NCBI GenBank assembly: GCA_020161065.1
Contig: JAIUPH010000024.1
Location: forward strand, 1 to 35,651
DNA: 35,651 nt
Direction of reading: 5' to 3'
Source: Pseudomonadota bacterium
Lineage (GTDB): Bacteria > Pseudomonadota > Gammaproteobacteria > Burkholderiales > Burkholderiaceae_C
Below are positions 23,881 to 35,575 of the stretch, one piece after another. Under the pieces are notes generated by a model, which saw only the letters and a list, made by a program, of their open reading frames with translations, ran no database searches and was not told the DNA's origin. Both the position numbers and the translations under genes were made by a program. Position 1 is the first letter of the stretch; each line of letters opens with the position of its first letter.

Positions 23881-24825
23881 ATGCGCCACCACCGCCGGTT
23901 TTCGCCCGTCTGGCTGCAGGCGCTGGGGGTCGTGGCCAGCCTGCTCGCCGGGCTGATCGTCGAGCTGTTCGTGGGGCTGTTCGTCGGGCTGATGCCAACA
24001 CCCGTGCACGCGGCCGAGGGGCCGCGCATCACCATCGTCGATGGCGACGCGCTGCTGGTCGACGGCAGCCGCGCCTGGCAGGCCGCCGAAGGCCTGGGCC
24101 TGGGCCCAGCCACCCTCGTGCACACGGCGGTCGGCAGCCGCTTGCTGCGCGTCGAATGGCCCGACGGCACGGCCGCCGACTTCGGCCCCGACACGCAGGC
24201 GATGGTGGCGCCGCCGGCCCTCGGCGGCCGCGCCAAGCCGGCCGCGGTGTACCTGCTGCGCGGCTGGCTGAAGCTCAGCAGCCTGGGCAGCGGGCCTGCT
24301 TCGATGTCCCCGGGCGCCACGACGCCGGCGCTGGAGTTGCTGGCCCACCAGGGCGCGGTGGTGCTGATGGTGGCCGGCGGCGAGACCTGGGCCTTTGCCG
24401 AATCGGGCCGCGCGCCGCTGCAGGAGCGCGAGGCCGCGTCGCCCGCGCGGCCGGTGCTCAAGCCCGGCGAGGTCTACCGGCGCGACGGCCAGGCCGCCGG
24501 CGCCGTGGCGCCGCGGCCGACGCCGGCGCAGATGCAGCGCGTGCCGCGCGGCTTTCGTGAATCGTTGCCCTTGCGGCGCGCCGCCGTCGCCGGCCGCGCC
24601 GTGACGCCGCGCGCCGCGCCGGCGCCGCGCTACGCCGAGTTGCGCGACTGGCTGGTGGCCACCGACCCCGCGTTGCGGCGGCCTTTCGCGCGGCGCTTTG
24701 CCGCCCGCGTGCGCGAGGCCGACTTCCGCAGCGGCCTGCTGGCCGACCTGCCGCGCCACCCGGAGTGGGAGCCGCTGCTGTTCCCCGAACGATCCCCCGC
24801 CAAGCCCGCCACCGCCACCCGCTGA
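23881..24825 (+). CDS. Exported FecR-like protein of unknown function
   Basis: 314 aa. A hydrophobic segment at about 13-38 ending PTPVHA is a signal peptide or anchor. The following beta-rich part (ITIVDGDALLVDG, GDG-like turns, VEWPDGTAADFGPDTQAMV) resembles a FecR domain, which usually senses or transmits envelope signals. The C-terminal third is Arg/Ala/Pro-rich with RYAELRDWLVATDPALRR and has no recognised domain. No strong ribosome site precedes the ATG. It is 24 bp upstream of the haem-sensor gene and in the same direction as the kinase, so the three probably act together. FecR assignment is by pattern only. Confidence 0.65.
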   Translation: MRHHRRFSPVWLQALGVVASLLAGLIVELFVGLFVGLMPTPVHAAEGPRITIVDGDALLVDGSRAWQAAEGLGLGPATLVHTAVGSRLLRVEWPDGTAADFGPDTQAMVAPPALGGRAKPAAVYLLRGWLKLSSLGSGPASMSPGATTPALELLAHQGAVVLMVAGGETWAFAESGRAPLQEREAASPARPVLKPGEVYRRDGQAAGAVAPRPTPAQMQRVPRGFRESLPLRRAAVAGRAVTPRAAPAPRYAELRDWLVATDPALRRPFARRFAARVREADFRSGLLADLPRHPEWEPLLFPERSPAKPATATR

Positions 24826-24849
24826 AGGCCGCGCAGAAAGCCCCATCGC

Positions 24850-25725
24850 ATGAAGCTGCTCGTCAAGTTCAACCTCATCTACGTCGGCGTGATGGCGCTC
24901 GGCCTGGCCGTCAGCGGCCTGATGGCGCGCAGCCTGCTCGTCGACAACGCGCAGGAAGAGGTGCTCAACACCGCGCGCATGCTGATCGACAAGGCCAACG
25001 CGGTGCGCGGCTACACCACCAACCAGATCACCAAGCTGCTGGACACGCAGATGAAGTACGAGTTCCTGCCGCAGTCGGTGCCCAGCTACTCGGCCACCGA
25101 GGTGCTGGGCACGCTGCAGAAGACCTACCCCGACTACCTGTACAAGGAAGCCGCGCTCAACCCCACCAACCCGCGCGACCGCGCGGTCGGCTGGGAGGTC
25201 GACGTGGTCAACCAGTTCCGCGCCAACCCCGATCTGCCGGAATACAGCGGCCGGCGCGAGACGGCCACCGGCGCCTCGATCTACCTGGCCAAGCCGCTGC
25301 GCATCACCAACCCGGCCTGCCTGCAATGCCACAGCAGCGTGGACGCGGCGCCCAAGACCATGGTCGACCGCTACGGCGCGGCCAACGGCTTCGGCTGGAA
25401 CTTCAACGAGGTGATCGGCGCGCAACTGGTCTCGGTGCCGCTGGCGCTGCCGATGCAGCGCGCCGAGAAGTCGTTCAAGGTGCTGATCGGCTCGCTGGTC
25501 GGCGTCTTCGTCGTCGTCGGCATCGTGCTCAACCTGATGATCTGGCTGGTGGTGGTGCGGCCGGTGACGCAGCTGTCGGCGCTGGCCGACCGCGTGAGCC
25601 AGGGCGACTTGGCGGCGCCCGAGTTCCCGGCCACCGGCTCGCGCGACGAGATCGGCGTGCTGGCGGCCAGCTTCTCGCGCATGCGCACGAGCGTCGTGCA
25701 GGCGATGAAGATGCTCGAGCCCTGA
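24850..25725 (+). CDS. DUF3365/Tll0287-type c-haem sensor with HAMP, no output domain
   Basis: 291 aa. TM1 at about 7-28, a periplasmic domain 30-208, TM2 at 210-235 and a HAMP linker 236-285, after which the protein ends. The periplasmic part has the DUF3365 pattern (ARMLIDKANAVRGYTTNQI, YPDYLYKEAALNPTNPRDRA) and a c-type haem motif CLQCH (Cys157, Cys160, His161), placed where Tll0287-like domains bind haem covalently. Related receptors usually continue into a histidine kinase, methyl-accepting or cyclase domain; here no such domain follows. The next gene, 31 bp away, encodes a Ser/Thr kinase that could serve as the missing output. Redox, oxygen or NO sensing is inference from the haem. Confidence 0.88.
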   Translation: MKLLVKFNLIYVGVMALGLAVSGLMARSLLVDNAQEEVLNTARMLIDKANAVRGYTTNQITKLLDTQMKYEFLPQSVPSYSATEVLGTLQKTYPDYLYKEAALNPTNPRDRAVGWEVDVVNQFRANPDLPEYSGRRETATGASIYLAKPLRITNPACLQCHSSVDAAPKTMVDRYGAANGFGWNFNEVIGAQLVSVPLALPMQRAEKSFKVLIGSLVGVFVVVGIVLNLMIWLVVVRPVTQLSALADRVSQGDLAAPEFPATGSRDEIGVLAASFSRMRTSVVQAMKMLEP

Positions 25726-25756
25726 GGGGCGCCTCGGCCCTTTGCAGCGCGCCGCC

Positions 25757-27163
25757 ATGAACCACCCCGAACGCCTGGGCAAGTACCGCATCACCGACGT
25801 GCTCGGCGAAGGCGCGATGGGCATCGTCTACAAGGCCTTCGACCCCGACATCCGGCGCGCGGTGGCGTTGAAGACCATCCGCAGCCAGGTGGCCGACAGC
25901 GGCAGCGCGCAGGCGCGCTTCCGCAACGAGGCGCAGGCGGCCGGCCGGCTGGCGCACCCGGGCATCGTCGCGGTATACGACTTCGGCGTCGATGCCGACG
26001 TCGCCTTCATCGCGATGGAGTTCGTCGAAGGCCACACGCTGGCGCACTACCTGCTGAACCGCGTGCGCTTCACCGACGCCGACATCCCCGGCGTGATGTG
26101 CCAGGTGCTGGACGCGCTGGACCACGCGCACGAGCAAGGCGTGTGGCACCGCGACGTCAAGCCGGCCAACATCATCATGGCCAGCAACGGCCGGCTGAAG
26201 GTGGCCGACTTCGGCATCGCGCGCATCGAGGACACCCAGCTCACGCAGGCCAACGTGATGATCGGCACGCCGACCTACATGGCGCCCGAGCAGTTCCTCG
26301 GCACGCCGATGGACCGCCGCGTCGACGTCTACAGCGCCGGCGTGCTGCTGTACCTGCTGCTGACCGGGCGGCCGCCGTTCCTCGGCAACCAGGAGCAGCT
26401 GACCTACAAGGTGGTGCACGAGGCGCCGCTGATGCCCAGCCAGATCGAGAACGCCGACCGCCCGCGCTTCTACGACGCCATCCTCGCGCGCGCGCTGGCC
26501 AAGCACCCGGACGAGCGCTACGCCAGCGCCGCGGCCTTCAGCGACGCCATCCGCCACGGCGTGGGCCAGCCCTTCGACACCACGGCGTGGGAGCAGACGC
26601 TGGTCAAGGCCGCCGGCCGCATCGCCAAGCCGGCGGCGCCGGCCGCCGGGCGCGCCGGCACCGGCGGCAGCAGCGCCGGCTGGTCGGGCGTGCCGGCGCA
26701 CTGGGACCTGGCGGCGCTCAAGCGCGCCGAGCAGTCGCTGGCCCGCCACGTGGGCCCGCTGGCCGGCGTGATGGTGCGCCGCGCGGCGCGCGAATGCGCC
26801 GACCTGCCGTCGCTGCTGGCGCGGCTGGCCGAGCAGGTCGGCAACCCGGCGGCGCGCAGCGCTTTCGTCGGCGAGACCACCGCGATCATTCCGCGCGGCG
26901 GCGGCGGCGTGGCGCCCCCGAACGCGGCCTCGAATGCACCGCCGCCGGCCGCGGCCGGCAACGCCGCGCCGCTGCCGCAGGCCCTGGTCGACGCCGCGCA
27001 AAAGCTGCTGGCCCAGCGCGTCGGCCCGATCGCGCAGGTGATGGCGCGCAAGGCCGCCGGCCGCAGCAGCGACGCGCAGGCCTTCTTCGTGCTGCTGGCC
27101 GAGCACCTGCCCGAAGGGCCGGCGCGGCAGCAACTGCTGGCCGAGTTGCGCCGGCTCGGCTGA
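25757..27163 (+). CDS. Hanks-type Ser/Thr protein kinase with duplicated C-terminal module
   Basis: 468 aa from ATG 25757; a TTG at 25742 would add five residues. Residues 10-270 are a complete kinase: GEGAMG (17-22), Lys39, HRDVKPAN (131-138), DFG (151-153), GTPTYMAPEQ (170-179). There is no transmembrane segment, unlike PknB-type receptors. After a Pro/Gly/Ala linker, two related 50-55-residue modules appear (about 319-370 and 408-462), each with a V-G-P-[LI]-A-x-V-M-[VA]-R-[RK]-A-A core followed by LLARLAEQ or LLAEH. This resembles the DUF8082 pattern seen in signalling proteins. Being last in the FecR-like/haem-sensor cluster, it probably receives the membrane signal. It converges on alaS (18-bp gap). 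Substrates unknown. Confidence 0.9.
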   Translation: MNHPERLGKYRITDVLGEGAMGIVYKAFDPDIRRAVALKTIRSQVADSGSAQARFRNEAQAAGRLAHPGIVAVYDFGVDADVAFIAMEFVEGHTLAHYLLNRVRFTDADIPGVMCQVLDALDHAHEQGVWHRDVKPANIIMASNGRLKVADFGIARIEDTQLTQANVMIGTPTYMAPEQFLGTPMDRRVDVYSAGVLLYLLLTGRPPFLGNQEQLTYKVVHEAPLMPSQIENADRPRFYDAILARALAKHPDERYASAAAFSDAIRHGVGQPFDTTAWEQTLVKAAGRIAKPAAPAAGRAGTGGSSAGWSGVPAHWDLAALKRAEQSLARHVGPLAGVMVRRAARECADLPSLLARLAEQVGNPAARSAFVGETTAIIPRGGGGVAPPNAASNAPPPAAAGNAAPLPQALVDAAQKLLAQRVGPIAQVMARKAAGRSSDAQAFFVLLAEHLPEGPARQQLLAELRRLG

Positions 27164-27181
27164 AGCGCCGCGCGCCGGCTC

Positions 27182-30526
<3,345 letters not shown>

Positions 30527-30597
30527 GGCCAGCGGCGGGCGGCCGCCGGGCCTTGCTATCGTGGCGGGTTTTCAAAGCCGAACCGGAGACGACGACC

Positions 30598-31782
30598 ATG
30601 GCCCGCGCTGCCGCTTTCGCCTGGGACGACCCGCTGCTGCTGGAGCAGCAGCTCAGCGACGATGAACGCGCCGTGCGCGACGCCGCGCGCGCCTACTGCC
30701 AGGAGAAGCTGGCGCCGCGCGTGCAGCAGGCCTTCCGCCACGAGCAGACCGACCCGGCCATCTTCCGCGAGATGGGCGCGCTGGGCCTGCTGGGCCCGAC
30801 CATCCCCGAGGCCTACGGCGGCGCCGGGCTCAACTATGTCTGCTACGGGCTGATCGCGCGCGAGGTCGAGCGCGTCGACTCGGGCTACCGCAGCATGATG
30901 AGCGTGCAAAGCTCGCTGGTGATGGTGCCGATCAACGCCTTCGGCAACGAGGCCACCAAGCGCAAGTACCTGCCCAAACTCGCCACCGGCGAATGGATCG
31001 GCTGCTTCGGCCTGACCGAGCCCAACCACGGCTCCGACCCCGGCAGCATGATCACGCGGGCGCGCAAGGTCGACGGCGGCTATGCCCTCAGCGGCAGCAA
31101 GATGTGGATCAGCAACAGCCCGATCGCCGACGTCTTCGTCGTCTGGGCCAAGGACGATGGCGGACAAATACGCGGCTTCGTGCTGGAAAAGGGCTGGAAG
31201 GGCCTCTCGGCCCCCGCCATCCACGGCAAGGTGGGCCTGCGCGCCAGCATCACCGGCGAGATCGTGCTCGACGAGGTGTTCTGCCCCGAGGAGAACGCCT
31301 TCCCCGAAGTGCGCGGCCTCAAAGGCCCCTTCACCTGCCTGAACAGCGCGCGCTACGGCATCGCCTGGGGCGCGCTCGGCGCCGCCGAAGACTGCCTGCA
31401 CCGCGCCCGCCAGTACACGCTGGACCGCAAGCAGTTCGGCCGCCCGCTGGCCGCCAACCAGCTGATCCAGAAGAAGCTGGCCGACATGCTGACCGACATC
31501 GCGCTGGGCCTGCAGGGCTGCCTGCGCCTGGGCCGCATGAAGGACGAAGGCATCGCTTCGGTGGAGGTCACCAGCATCCTTAAGCGCAACAGCTGCGGCA
31601 AGGCGCTGGACATCGCCCGCTTGGCGCGCGACATGATGGGCGGCAACGGCATCAGCGACGAGTTCGGCGTGGCCCGCCACCTGGTCAACCTGGAAGTCGT
31701 CAACACCTACGAAGGCACGCACGACATCCACGCGCTGATCCTCGGGCGAGCCATCACCGGCATCGCCGCCTTCGCCAACTAA
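30598..31782 (+). CDS. gcdH: Glutaryl-CoA dehydrogenase
   Basis: 394 aa. FAD enzyme that oxidises and decarboxylates glutaryl-CoA to crotonyl-CoA, in the lysine/tryptophan/aromatic glutarate routes. It has the acyl-CoA dehydrogenase layout with [33 protein letters not shown], and the catalytic base Glu372 in [33 protein letters not shown] and [11 protein letters not shown] are typical of GcdH rather than general acyl-CoA dehydrogenases. ATG 30598 has GGAGA eight bases upstream. A class III CoA-transferase follows after 8 bp, the same pairing as gcdH-gcdG in Pseudomonas. Confidence 0.95.
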   Translation: MARAAAFAWDDPLLLEQQLSDDERAVRDAARAYCQEKLAPRVQQAFRHEQTDPAIFREMGALGLLGPTIPEAYGGAGLNYVCYGLIAREVERVDSGYRSMMSVQSSLVMVPINAFGNEATKRKYLPKLATGEWIGCFGLTEPNHGSDPGSMITRARKVDGGYALSGSKMWISNSPIADVFVVWAKDDGGQIRGFVLEKGWKGLSAPAIHGKVGLRASITGEIVLDEVFCPEENAFPEVRGLKGPFTCLNSARYGIAWGALGAAEDCLHRARQYTLDRKQFGRPLAANQLIQKKLADMLTDIALGLQGCLRLGRMKDEGIASVEVTSILKRNSCGKALDIARLARDMMGGNGISDEFGVARHLVNLEVVNTYEGTHDIHALILGRAITGIAAFAN

Positions 31783-31790
31783 CTGATGAG

Positions 31791-32978
31791 ATGAGCGACG
31801 CGAACAAACCACTGGCCGGCGTGCGCGTGCTGGACCTCTCGCGCGTGCTGGCCGGGCCCTGGTCGGCGCAACTGCTGGCCGACTACGGCGCCGAGGTCAT
31901 CAAGGTCGAGCGCCCCGGCGCCGGCGACGACACCCGCGCCTGGGGCCCGCCCTGGTGGGGCGACAAGGCCGACAAGATGGCCGCCTACTACCTGAGCTGC
32001 AACCGCGGCAAGCGATCGGTGGCGGTGGACATCGCCACGCCAGCAGGCGCCGAGTTCGTGCGCGGCCTGGCGCGCGATGCCGACGTGGTGCTGGAGAACT
32101 ACAAGGTCGGCCAGCTCGCCAAGTACGGCCTGGACCACGCCGCGCTGGCGGCGCTGAACCCGCGGCTGGTGTACTGCTCGATCACCGGCTACGGCCAGGA
32201 CGGGCCGTACGCGCAGGCGGCAGGTTATGACTTCGCGATCCAGGCCACCGGCGGCCTGATGAGCGTGACCGGCGAGAAGGAAGGCACGCCGGGCACCGAG
32301 CCGCAGAAGGTGGGCGTCGCGGTGGCCGACCTCTTCACCGGCCTGTACGCCGCCACCGCCATCCTGGCCGCGCTGCGCCGCGCCGAGGCCACCGGCCACG
32401 GCTGCCACATCGACGCCGCCTTGCTCGACGTTCAGGTCGCCATGCTCGCCAACCAGGCCAGCAACCACCTGGTGGGCGGCATCACGCCCCAGCGCATGGG
32501 CAACGCGCACGCCAACGTGGTGCCCTACCAGGTGCTGCCCACGCAGGACGGCCACATCGTGCTGGCGGTGGGCAACGACGGCCAGTTCCAGCGCTTCTGC
32601 CAACTGGCCGGCCACCCGGAGATGGCGCGCGACCCGCGCTTCGCCAGCAACTCGGCGCGCATCGAGCACCGCGACGAGCTGATCCCGCTTATCGCGCGCT
32701 GGCTGCTGACGCGCACGACGCAGGGCTGGTGCGACCTGCTGGAGCCCAACGCCGTGCCCTGCGCGCCCATCCTCAACCTGCCGCAGGTGTTTGCGCATCG
32801 CCAGGTGCAGCACCGCGGCCTGAAGACCACGCTGGCCGACCGCCACGGCCGCGCGATGCCGCTGGTGGCCAACCCGATGCGCTTCGACGGCCAGCGCGCG
32901 CTGGCCGCAGCGCCGCCGCCCGAGCTGGACCAGCACGGCGACGCCATCCGCGCCGGCCAGGGCTGGACCGCGCGCTGA
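31791..32978 (+). CDS. gcdG: Class III CoA-transferase, probable glutarate CoA-transferase
   Basis: 395 aa. CaiB/BaiF enzyme with LAGVRVLDLSRVLAGPWSAQLLADYGAEVIKVERPG, RGKRSVAVDI, GYGQDGPY and the predicted catalytic Asp147 in GYDFAIQATGG. Full normal length and domain order, unlike the one at 16925-18343. Next to gcdH it most likely activates glutarate, taking CoA from succinyl-CoA or another donor, as in GcdG/SUGCT-type enzymes. The start follows the gcdH stop by 8 bp with a weak ribosome site, suggesting coupled expression. Substrate is inferred from context; succinate or other dicarboxylates cannot be excluded. Confidence 0.88.
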   Translation: MSDANKPLAGVRVLDLSRVLAGPWSAQLLADYGAEVIKVERPGAGDDTRAWGPPWWGDKADKMAAYYLSCNRGKRSVAVDIATPAGAEFVRGLARDADVVLENYKVGQLAKYGLDHAALAALNPRLVYCSITGYGQDGPYAQAAGYDFAIQATGGLMSVTGEKEGTPGTEPQKVGVAVADLFTGLYAATAILAALRRAEATGHGCHIDAALLDVQVAMLANQASNHLVGGITPQRMGNAHANVVPYQVLPTQDGHIVLAVGNDGQFQRFCQLAGHPEMARDPRFASNSARIEHRDELIPLIARWLLTRTTQGWCDLLEPNAVPCAPILNLPQVFAHRQVQHRGLKTTLADRHGRAMPLVANPMRFDGQRALAAAPPPELDQHGDAIRAGQGWTAR

Positions 32979-33007
32979 TCCACAACGTTCGACGAGACTG
33001 AAACGCC

Positions 33008-34489
33008 ATGGACACCAAGACCTCTCCGCTGTCGGCACTGGCCGACCCCGGCCTGCTGAAGACCGACGCGCTGATCGGCGGCCAATGGGTGGCCGGCGGC
33101 GGCACGCGCTTCGCGGTGACCGACCCGGCTACCGGCCTGAAGCTGGCCGACGTGGGCAACCTGACGGCGGCCGACACGCAAGCCGCCATCGCCGCGGCCG
33201 ACCAGGCCTGGCCGGCCTGGCGCGCGCGCACCGCGAAGGACCGCCACGGCATCCTGATGAAGTGGTTCCAGCTGCTGCACCAGCACGCCGACGACCTGGC
33301 CCGCATCATGACCGCCGAGCAGGGCAAGCCGCTGGCCGAGGCGCGCGGCGAGGTGGTCTACGGCGCCAGCTTCCTGGAGTGGTTCGCCGAGGAAGGCCGC
33401 CGCATCTACGGCGAGACCATTCCCGCCACCGACCCCGGCAAGCGCTTCCTCGTCATCAAGCAGCCGATCGGCGTCTGCGCGGCCATCACGCCGTGGAATT
33501 TTCCGATCGCGATGATCACGCGCAAAGTGGCGCCGGCGCTGGCCGCCGGCTGCACCGTGATCATCAAGCCGGCCGAGGCGACGCCGCTGTCGGCGCTGGC
33601 GGTGGCCGAGCTGGCGCAGCGCGCCGGCATGCCCGCCGGCGTGCTGAACCTCGTCACCGCCGACGGCGCCGCTTCCATCGAAGTGGGCCGCGCGCTGTGC
33701 GCCAGCGACGTGGTGCGCCACCTCTCCTTCACCGGCAGCACCGAGGTCGGCCGGATCCTGGCCGCGCAATGCGCGCCCACCGTCAAGAAGCTAAGCCTGG
33801 AACTGGGCGGCAACGCGCCCTTCATCGTCTTCGACGACGCCGACATCGACAGCGCGGTGGAAGGCGCGATGGTCAGCAAGTACCGCAACGCCGGCCAGAC
33901 CTGCGTCTGCGCCAACCGCCTGTACGTGCAGGACAAGGTCTACGACGCCTTCGTCAGCAAGCTGGCCGCCAAGAGCCAGACCATCAAGGTCGGCAACGGC
34001 TTCGAGGCCGGCGTGGCCCAGGGCCCGCTGATCGACGACGAGGCCATCGCCAAGGTCGAGAGCCACGTCGCCGACGCCGTCGCCAAAGGCGCGCGCGTGG
34101 TCGTCGGCGGCAAGCGCATCGGCGAGCGCTTCTACACCCCCACCGTACTGGCCGACGTCACCGCCGAGATGAAGTGCGCCAAGGAAGAGACCTTCGGCCC
34201 CGTGGCGCCGGTGTTCCGCTTCAAGACCGAGGCCGAGGCCATCGCCCTGGCCAACGCCACCGAGTTCGGCCTGGCCAGCTACTTCTACAGCCGCGACGTG
34301 GGCCGCATCTTCCGCGTGGCCGAGGCGCTGGAATACGGCATGGTCGGCATCAACACCGGCCTCATCAGCACCACCGAGGTGCCCTTCGGCGGCGTCAAGC
34401 AAAGCGGCCTGGGCCGCGAAGGGGCGCGGCAGGGGATCGACGACTACGTGGAGGTCAAGTACTTGTGCTTGGGGGATTTGTTGAAGTGA
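33008..34489 (+). CDS. NAD(P)-dependent succinate/glutarate-semialdehyde dehydrogenase
   Basis: 493 aa, GabD/DavD family. Catalytic Cys299 in NAGQTCVCANR (with Cys301, the redox-switch partner known in SSADHs), general base Glu265 in LELGGNAP, and cofactor-binding TPWNFPIAMITRK and FTGSTEVGR. The C-terminus (EVPFGGVKQSGLGREG...IDDYVEVKYLCLG) is characteristic. GabD and DavD cannot be separated by motif. Following gcdH and the CoA-transferase by 29 bp, a DavD role (glutarate semialdehyde to glutarate, end of the 5-aminovalerate/lysine route) is favoured, giving the series semialdehyde, glutarate, glutaryl-CoA, crotonyl-CoA. The aminotransferase DavT is not in the window. Confidence 0.92.
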   Translation: MDTKTSPLSALADPGLLKTDALIGGQWVAGGGTRFAVTDPATGLKLADVGNLTAADTQAAIAAADQAWPAWRARTAKDRHGILMKWFQLLHQHADDLARIMTAEQGKPLAEARGEVVYGASFLEWFAEEGRRIYGETIPATDPGKRFLVIKQPIGVCAAITPWNFPIAMITRKVAPALAAGCTVIIKPAEATPLSALAVAELAQRAGMPAGVLNLVTADGAASIEVGRALCASDVVRHLSFTGSTEVGRILAAQCAPTVKKLSLELGGNAPFIVFDDADIDSAVEGAMVSKYRNAGQTCVCANRLYVQDKVYDAFVSKLAAKSQTIKVGNGFEAGVAQGPLIDDEAIAKVESHVADAVAKGARVVVGGKRIGERFYTPTVLADVTAEMKCAKEETFGPVAPVFRFKTEAEAIALANATEFGLASYFYSRDVGRIFRVAEALEYGMVGINTGLISTTEVPFGGVKQSGLGREGARQGIDDYVEVKYLCLGDLLK

Positions 34490-34589
34490 GGCGGGGGTGG
34501 TGGTGGTCCCTGTCCGCCCGTCAGACTCGATCCGACCCAAAGCAAAAGGTTAGCCGTGCGCCGGATGCCCGCAGGAACTTCCCATTCCT

Positions 34590-35126
34590 CTAGTGGCCGC
34601 GCTGCAGCCGCACCGAGAGCGATTGCTTTATCAGAAGGAGAGCCTCCTCGACGGCGCCACCAAGCGCTCCACCGATGCTCCCGGCAATAGAAGCTCCAGC
34701 TTCACAAGTTTCAATCGCGAAGTGTGCTGCCGCGTGGCGCTTCTCATCGGTGCGCGGAATTGAGTTCCAGTATTCGTAGAACGCACTCCTTAGCCTTCCG
34801 AGCAGAGACCTCTTCGCATGTCCGACGGGGCCAAGCAACTGATGGTCTTCCAGCAAGGTATGCGTGATCGCATCCCTGCGGGCGCCCGCCTTCGCTGAAC
34901 GCGGCGTATCAGCTAGTACGCGAAGTTCTTGGGCCAGTTGAGAAAACGCCTTCTGGCTGCAATTCCAAGCGGAAGATAGTTCATCCGCTGCTTCCCCAGG
35001 CAAGAGCTCAAGTCGATGCTCAACAATCACCGCCACCATGCTCTGAAGGCCAGAGAACGCCTCAGCCAAGAGACGCATTTCCTCATACTGTCCTGGCCCT
35101 GATTCGAAATTGGATTCCTCGGGCAT
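34590..35126 (-). CDS. Hypothetical protein, lower GC
   Basis: 178 aa, not recognised. ATG 35126 has GGAGG seven bases upstream, so it is a convincing gene. The sequence is acidic at the start (MPEESNFESGPGQYEEM) and then mostly helical. A Gly/Ala-rich hydrophobic stretch at about 147-165 (AGASIAGSIGGALGGAVEEALL) resembles a glycine-zipper or membrane-inserting helix. No signal peptide is present. Codon use is noticeably less GC-biased than in the adjacent metabolic operon, like the HEPN-like gene at the left end, suggesting horizontal acquisition. A toxin-like or membrane-active role can be imagined from the zipper but is not supported further. Confidence 0.65.
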   Translation of the reverse strand: MPEESNFESGPGQYEEMRLLAEAFSGLQSMVAVIVEHRLELLPGEAADELSSAWNCSQKAFSQLAQELRVLADTPRSAKAGARRDAITHTLLEDHQLLGPVGHAKRSLLGRLRSAFYEYWNSIPRTDEKRHAAAHFAIETCEAGASIAGSIGGALGGAVEEALLLIKQSLSVRLQRGH

Positions 35127-35375
35127 AGCGTTGCCTCCAATAGGGCATTATGTGAAGGGCATCGTGGGGGCCTCGCGACTTCATGCAAAGAAGCTCTGCG
35201 CCGGAGGCAGTCACCCCAATGCGCTCGAAGTCAATCGTCCGTCCTCTTGCTCCGCCAATAGCGCTGCCGTTATACGCTTCCTAGTCGGAGGCACAACATG
35301 CGCTACATCCCTAGAGTGAACTGATGTCGCTTTGCGGCTAGTCTTACTGTGTCACAAGAGCAGCTTTGCGCTTGC

Positions 35376-35405
35376 TCTGCCGCAGCAGGGGCCCCCCGCG
35401 GCAGA
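35376..35405. repeat. 8-bp inverted repeat with GC-rich loop
   Basis: TCTGCCGC (35376-35383) pairs exactly with GCGGCAGA (35398-35405); the 14-base interval contains the self-complementary GGGGCCCC. A smaller hairpin, AGAGCA/TGCTCT (35357-35362 and 35373-35378), overlaps it, so the two structures are mutually exclusive. No T-run follows on either side, so a terminator role is unconvincing. Confidence 0.6.
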
Positions 35406-35468
35406 ATAGTTGTCGCCCCGATAGGACTTGGCTCCTGTGGAGTTGAAGTCTTTAAGGATGGTGGTGGG

Positions 35469-35575
35469 AGGCTGTGGAGCGTGTGGTCGAAGGCCGGCGC
35501 GGTGGGCAACGCGACAGCGTTGTCCACGGCAAGCCGGCCGGTGCGCGAAGCGCATCGTCCACAAATCCACAGCCT
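35469..35575. repeat. 107-bp nested inverted repeat
   Basis: Four stems nest in register. AGGCTGTGGA (35469-35478) pairs with TCCACAGCCT (35566-35575). TGTGG (35482-35486) pairs with CCACA (35559-35563). GGCCGGC (35492-35498) pairs with GCCGGCC (35533-35539). GTGGGCAACGC (35502-35512) pairs with GCGTTGTCCAC (35517-35527) with one wobble around a GACA tetraloop. A side hairpin TGCGC-GAA-GCGCA (35542-35554) sits on the right arm. The whole can fold into one long branched hairpin as DNA single strand or RNA. Confidence 0.75.

Noticed and set aside
23488-25824. 778-aa minus-strand frame opposite the FecR-like and haem-sensor genes
   Set aside because: Shadow frame of His/Gln/Arg-rich composition; the plus strand carries the CxxCH and HAMP signals.
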